Shown here piece after piece: positions 61,010 through 64,000 of a DNA stretch of 64,000 bases; positions within the stretch are counted from its first letter, which is position 1; the number at the start of each line of letters is the position of its first letter. This DNA comes from CAYOPZ01 sp964406005 (GTDB taxonomy: Bacteria > Bacteroidota > Bacteroidia > Bacteroidales > SM23-62). The stretch covers positions 29,280 through 93,279 of the forward strand of contig CAYOPZ010000007.1 in NCBI GenBank assembly GCA_964406005.1, written 5' to 3'. Made by a program: the position numbers and the translations under genes. Below the pieces are notes generated by a model that made no database searches, was not told the DNA's origin, and saw only the letters and a list, made by a program, of their open reading frames with translations.

Positions 61010-62024
61010 GAATCCAGCTTTTCAGGTTATCCATGGCGATATCCTTTATTACGGCATTCCCTATTCTGTCAAGCAATACCATCCGGATTTGATTTCCGCC
61101 GCGTTTCTTGTCCTTTTTTATGATATTAAATATTTCATCCTCCATATCGGGAGGGTCTGTCGGAAGCCCGAATCTGACAAGTAATTCCTGCAATCTGCCG
61201 GCATCTCCCCGGGAGATCATCTCAAGCCTGACGGCCATGCCTGCCGCCAGAACCATCCCGATACTGACGGCCTTGCCATGCGGGATCCCCGTATGTTTTT
61301 CAAAGGCATGTCCGAATGTATGACCAAAGTTCAGTTTCCTTCTTTCGCCCGATTCTTTCTCATCCCTTTCCACGATCCCGGATTTCACCCTGACGCAGTC
61401 AATGATGATCCTCTCAAGTACTTCCGGATCCATTCGCAATGCAGCTTTATAAGATTTTTCCAGAAAGCGGAACAAGGCATCATCAGATATGGCAGCATAT
61501 TTGACCACCTCGGCGAAACCCTCCCTGTATTCTGCAGGATCAAGTGTCCTGAGGAGATGAGGATCACAGATCACAAAATCCGGCTGCCGGATAATTCCGA
61601 CCATATTCTTGTAGCCTTCATAATTCACCCCGTTTTTCCCGCCAATGCTTGCATCAACCTGGGCAAGCAATGTCGTTGCCACAAAGCCGAATGAAAGGCC
61701 TCTCAGAAAAGTCGAAGCCACAAAACCGGCAATATCGCAGACCACTCCCCCCCCGATGCCGAGAACAAACGAGTCCCTGTCGATTTCATTCTGTATCATC
61801 CGGCCATATATACCGTGGACTACATCCAGTGTCTTGGAGCTTTCACCGGGTTTAAGCGTAATGACCATGCCATCCGGAAAGTCACTTCCATGGCATTTCC
61901 TGACATTTTCATCCGTAATGATCACAATTTTTCCATCCGGCAGGTATGATCCTGCATTTCTGAGCGATTCACCGATAAGCAGGCGACTCGCGCGGATTTC
62001 GGTATGGAGCTGTATTTCTTTCAT
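60996..62024 (-). CDS. aroB: 3-dehydroquinate synthase
   Basis: NAD- and metal-dependent cyclisation of DAHP to 3-dehydroquinate. It has 342 residues. Motifs are LGIGGGVVCDIAGFVASTFL (NAD binding), then TTLLAQVDASIGGKNGVN, EGFAEVVKYAAISD and the metal-binding NFGHTFGHAFEKHTGIPHG. It lies 10 bases after the DAHP synthase gene and overlaps aroD. Confidence 0.95.
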   Translation of the reverse strand: MKEIQLHTEIRASRLLIGESLRNAGSYLPDGKIVIITDENVRKCHGSDFPDGMVITLKPGESSKTLDVVHGIYGRMIQNEIDRDSFVLGIGGGVVCDIAGFVASTFLRGLSFGFVATTLLAQVDASIGGKNGVNYEGYKNMVGIIRQPDFVICDPHLLRTLDPAEYREGFAEVVKYAAISDDALFRFLEKSYKAALRMDPEVLERIIIDCVRVKSGIVERDEKESGERRKLNFGHTFGHAFEKHTGIPHGKAVSIGMVLAAGMAVRLEMISRGDAGRLQELLVRFGLPTDPPDMEDEIFNIIKKDKKRGGNQIRMVLLDRIGNAVIKDIAMDNLKSWIHDLC

Positions 62025-62034
62025 CTCCGGAAAA

Positions 62035-63138
62035 TCAGGAATTCTGCTCCCCGGAATCCGTATTCATAATGCGGACCTGATGATTGATGGATTCCTGGTG
62101 TATGGCCCTGAATACCCTTGTAACGAATTCATTGCTCAGACCTTTGTCAAAGCCCATTTTAAGGCGTTTTTTGATAATGCTGTCCCATCTCTTGGACTGG
62201 AAAATGGCTACGTTGTGTTCTTTCTTATACTGGCCGATCTGATCAGCAATCTGCATCCTGTGTTCAAAGATATCAATAATCTGATCATCAAGCTTGTCGA
62301 TCTCGGCACGCAACTCGGTCATGGTCAGTGCCAGTCCGTTCGCCAGTTCGGGATCGCGCAGAATGATCCGGTCAAGAAGTTTTTTCAGATCCGCCGGCGT
62401 TAACTGCTGATTGGCATCACTCAGGGCCTTGTCAGGATTCACATGTGATTCTATAATGATCCCGTCGAAATTCAGATCCATGGCCTCCTGGGAAATTTCA
62501 TAGAGCCTTTCACGGCTTCCGCAAATGTGACTGGGGTCGGTAATTACCGGAAGACCGGGAATTCTTCGCTTTAATTCGATTGGGATCTGCCAGTGCGGAT
62601 GGTTCCTGTAATCTGCGCTACTGACCGTGGAGAATCCCCTGTGAATGGCTGCAATCCGCCGGATTCCTGCCTGGTAAATGCGTTCGACCGCCCCTATCCA
62701 TAATTCAAGGTCAGGATTTACGGGATTTTTTACAAGGACGGGGATATCCACCCCCTTCAGGGAATCGGCGATCTCCTGCACGGCAAAGGGATTGGCCGAT
62801 GTGCGTGCACCGATCCAGAATATATCCACCCCGAATTTCAGTGCATCATAAACATGTTTGACGTTGGCAACCTCTGTGGCCGTAAGCATTCCGGTCTCTT
62901 CCTTGACCGTTCTCAGCCATGACAGCCCTTTGGATCCGACCCCTTCAAATGCATTTGGACGTGTGCGGGGTTTCCAGATACCGGCCCTGAATATTTTTAT
63001 GCCCATGGCGGCCAGTTCCCTTGCTGTACCGACCACCTGTTCTTCAGATTCTGCACTGCAGGGTCCCGCTATAATAAGGGGACGCTCCTGTATGCCGGAT
63101 TGTTCCGATAGTTTTTCAAATTTAATTTGCTCTAGCAT
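62035..63138 (-). CDS. DAHP synthase-chorismate mutase fusion
   Basis: A bifunctional 367-residue protein. Residues 1-270 are a type I-beta (KDO8P-like) 3-deoxy-D-arabino-heptulosonate 7-phosphate synthase: IIAGPCSAESEEQVV, then FRAGIWKPRTRPNAFEG, IGARTSANPFAVQ, VKNPVNPDLELWIGA and VITDPSHICGSRE. Residues about 275-360 are an AroQ-type chorismate mutase (LRAEIDKLDDQIIDIFEHRM, QIGQYKKEHNVAIFQSKRW). Such fusions let the mutase domain feed back on the synthase. The ATG at 63138 is chosen because the longer frame would run into pheA. Confidence 0.94.
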   Translation of the reverse strand: MLEQIKFEKLSEQSGIQERPLIIAGPCSAESEEQVVGTARELAAMGIKIFRAGIWKPRTRPNAFEGVGSKGLSWLRTVKEETGMLTATEVANVKHVYDALKFGVDIFWIGARTSANPFAVQEIADSLKGVDIPVLVKNPVNPDLELWIGAVERIYQAGIRRIAAIHRGFSTVSSADYRNHPHWQIPIELKRRIPGLPVITDPSHICGSRERLYEISQEAMDLNFDGIIIESHVNPDKALSDANQQLTPADLKKLLDRIILRDPELANGLALTMTELRAEIDKLDDQIIDIFEHRMQIADQIGQYKKEHNVAIFQSKRWDSIIKKRLKMGFDKGLSNEFVTRVFRAIHQESINHQVRIMNTDSGEQNS

Positions 63139-63148
63139 CAGATGGCAT

Positions 63149-63994
63149 TTATATGTTAATGATCGATTTCCCTTTCTTATATTCACCCAGAATTCCCAGA
63201 TCACTGGTAAAAGGTTTTATGGCTTCCATGGACTGTGAATACAGATCATAATCATGAATCTCCACGTCAATATAGAACTGGTATTCCCAATCCCGCCCGA
63301 TAATGGGCATGGACTGGATTTTGGTCAGGTTTATCCCGTAAAAGGATAAAATGGACAGGATCTTTGAAAGGCTTCCGATCTTATGGGAAAGGGCAAAATG
63401 AAGGGAAGCCTTGTCTACATCATTGTCAGATATTTTATTATGGTTCCCGTTCCCGAGGATCAGAAAACGTGTATAATTCTTTTTATTGGTTTCAATACCG
63501 GAAGCAATGATATCAAGACCGTACTTGCCGGCCGCAAGTTCAGAAGCAATGGCTGCTGTACCTTCCAGCTTCCGCTCGCTTATCTCCCGTGCACTCAGTG
63601 CCGTATCCATGCTCTCAATCAGCTTTATATCGCTGTACTGGTCGAAAAAAACCTGGCATTGCAATATGGCCATGGGATGTGAAAACACCTCCCTTATGTC
63701 CGCAATGGCCTGGCCGGGCAGTGCAATCAGGTTTTGCCTTATCCTCATATAGATCTCGCCCACGATCTTCATGGGAGATTCTTTAAGCAGATTGTAATTG
63801 GGCAGTATGCTTCCTGCCAGGCTGTTTTCAATGGCCATGATTCCATAATCGGCCTTGTTCTTTTTCAGGGCCGCCATCAGGTCCTTGAATGTGTCCCTGG
63901 GAAGAATTTCTATCTCCTCATTTTCAAAATAATGGTGTGCGGCAATTTCATGGAATGCACCGTAACCTCCCTGTATTACTATCCGTTTCATCAT
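63149..63994 (-). CDS. pheA: Prephenate dehydratase
   Basis: Makes phenylpyruvate from prephenate. It has 281 residues. The catalytic domain shows VIQGGYGAFHEIAAHHYF, then YGIMAIENSLAGSI, SHPMAILQC and KNYTRFLILG with the catalytic TRF. The C-terminal ACT domain for phenylalanine sensing is SLHFALSHKIGSLSKILSIL followed by LTKIQSMP. The gene is complete; two adjacent ATG codons at 63994 and 63991 are both possible. It is the first visible gene of the minus-strand aromatic operon; the promoter is beyond the window. Confidence 0.94.
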   Translation of the reverse strand: MMKRIVIQGGYGAFHEIAAHHYFENEEIEILPRDTFKDLMAALKKNKADYGIMAIENSLAGSILPNYNLLKESPMKIVGEIYMRIRQNLIALPGQAIADIREVFSHPMAILQCQVFFDQYSDIKLIESMDTALSAREISERKLEGTAAIASELAAGKYGLDIIASGIETNKKNYTRFLILGNGNHNKISDNDVDKASLHFALSHKIGSLSKILSILSFYGINLTKIQSMPIIGRDWEYQFYIDVEIHDYDLYSQSMEAIKPFTSDLGILGEYKKGKSIINI

Positions 63995-64000
63995 AATATC

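Overview
This window looks like a chromosome segment of an anaerobic member of the Bacteroidota, probably Bacteroidales or a near relative. The gene set fits: a DUF349 protein, dapB followed by two tandem signal peptidases, WbqC, a short ProS, a DAHP synthase-chorismate mutase fusion, and many lipoproteins and outer membrane proteins. Several upstream regions also carry the Bacteroidota -7 box TAnnTTTG. Base composition is near 50% GC, except for a clearly AT-rich stretch at about 29.7-34.4 kb.

Layout. 0-6 kb: end of ribH, then yidC, pyrG and a DUF349 protein on the minus strand. 6-16 kb: trmD; a K+ channel-like protein carrying a long 12-residue-repeat solenoid; and a tightly overlapping addA-like / radical SAM / addB-like operon. 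16-20.4 kb: mnmA, an assimilatory-type APS reductase (cysH), and a two-gene cell-wall-recycling operon in which an AmgK-like sugar kinase is fused to the C-terminal domain of RapZ, followed by a MurU-like nucleotidyltransferase. 21-27.8 kb: a complete aprB-aprA-qmoA-qmoB-qmoC operon (APS reductase plus its quinone-interacting membrane complex). This is dissimilatory sulfur-energy machinery and is the most striking content here. 27.8-29.4 kb: a GT-C membrane protein. 29.4-29.7 kb: two divergent tRNA-Leu genes. 29.7-34.3 kb: an AT-rich accessory tract with small lipoproteins, a decayed ORF6N gene, a membrane protein and an S41 peptidase, possibly bounded by a repeat of the tRNA-Leu 3' end.

34.4-47 kb: a PKD lipoprotein, a DPP-IV-type peptidase, thrS-infC-rpmI-rplT (infC apparently starting on ATA), dapB and two signal peptidases, then a polytopic polyferredoxin with an internal twin-arginine segment paired with a Tat-exported DUF362 protein. 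47-58.5 kb: larC-larB-wbqC, a FadL-like porin, a repeat-rich lipoprotein, proS, an unknown gene, a POTRA/barrel outer membrane protein and tilS. 58.5-64 kb: an aromatic amino acid operon on the minus strand, pheA-aroGQ-aroB-aroD-aroC-tyrA.

How the parts fit. AprBA and QmoABC would link the APS/sulfite couple to the quinone pool. The direction (sulfate reduction or sulfite oxidation) cannot be read from this window because sat and dsr genes are not here. CysH would independently provide sulfite for biosynthesis. The rest is mainly housekeeping: translation, tRNA modification, envelope biogenesis, recombination repair and aromatic amino acids.
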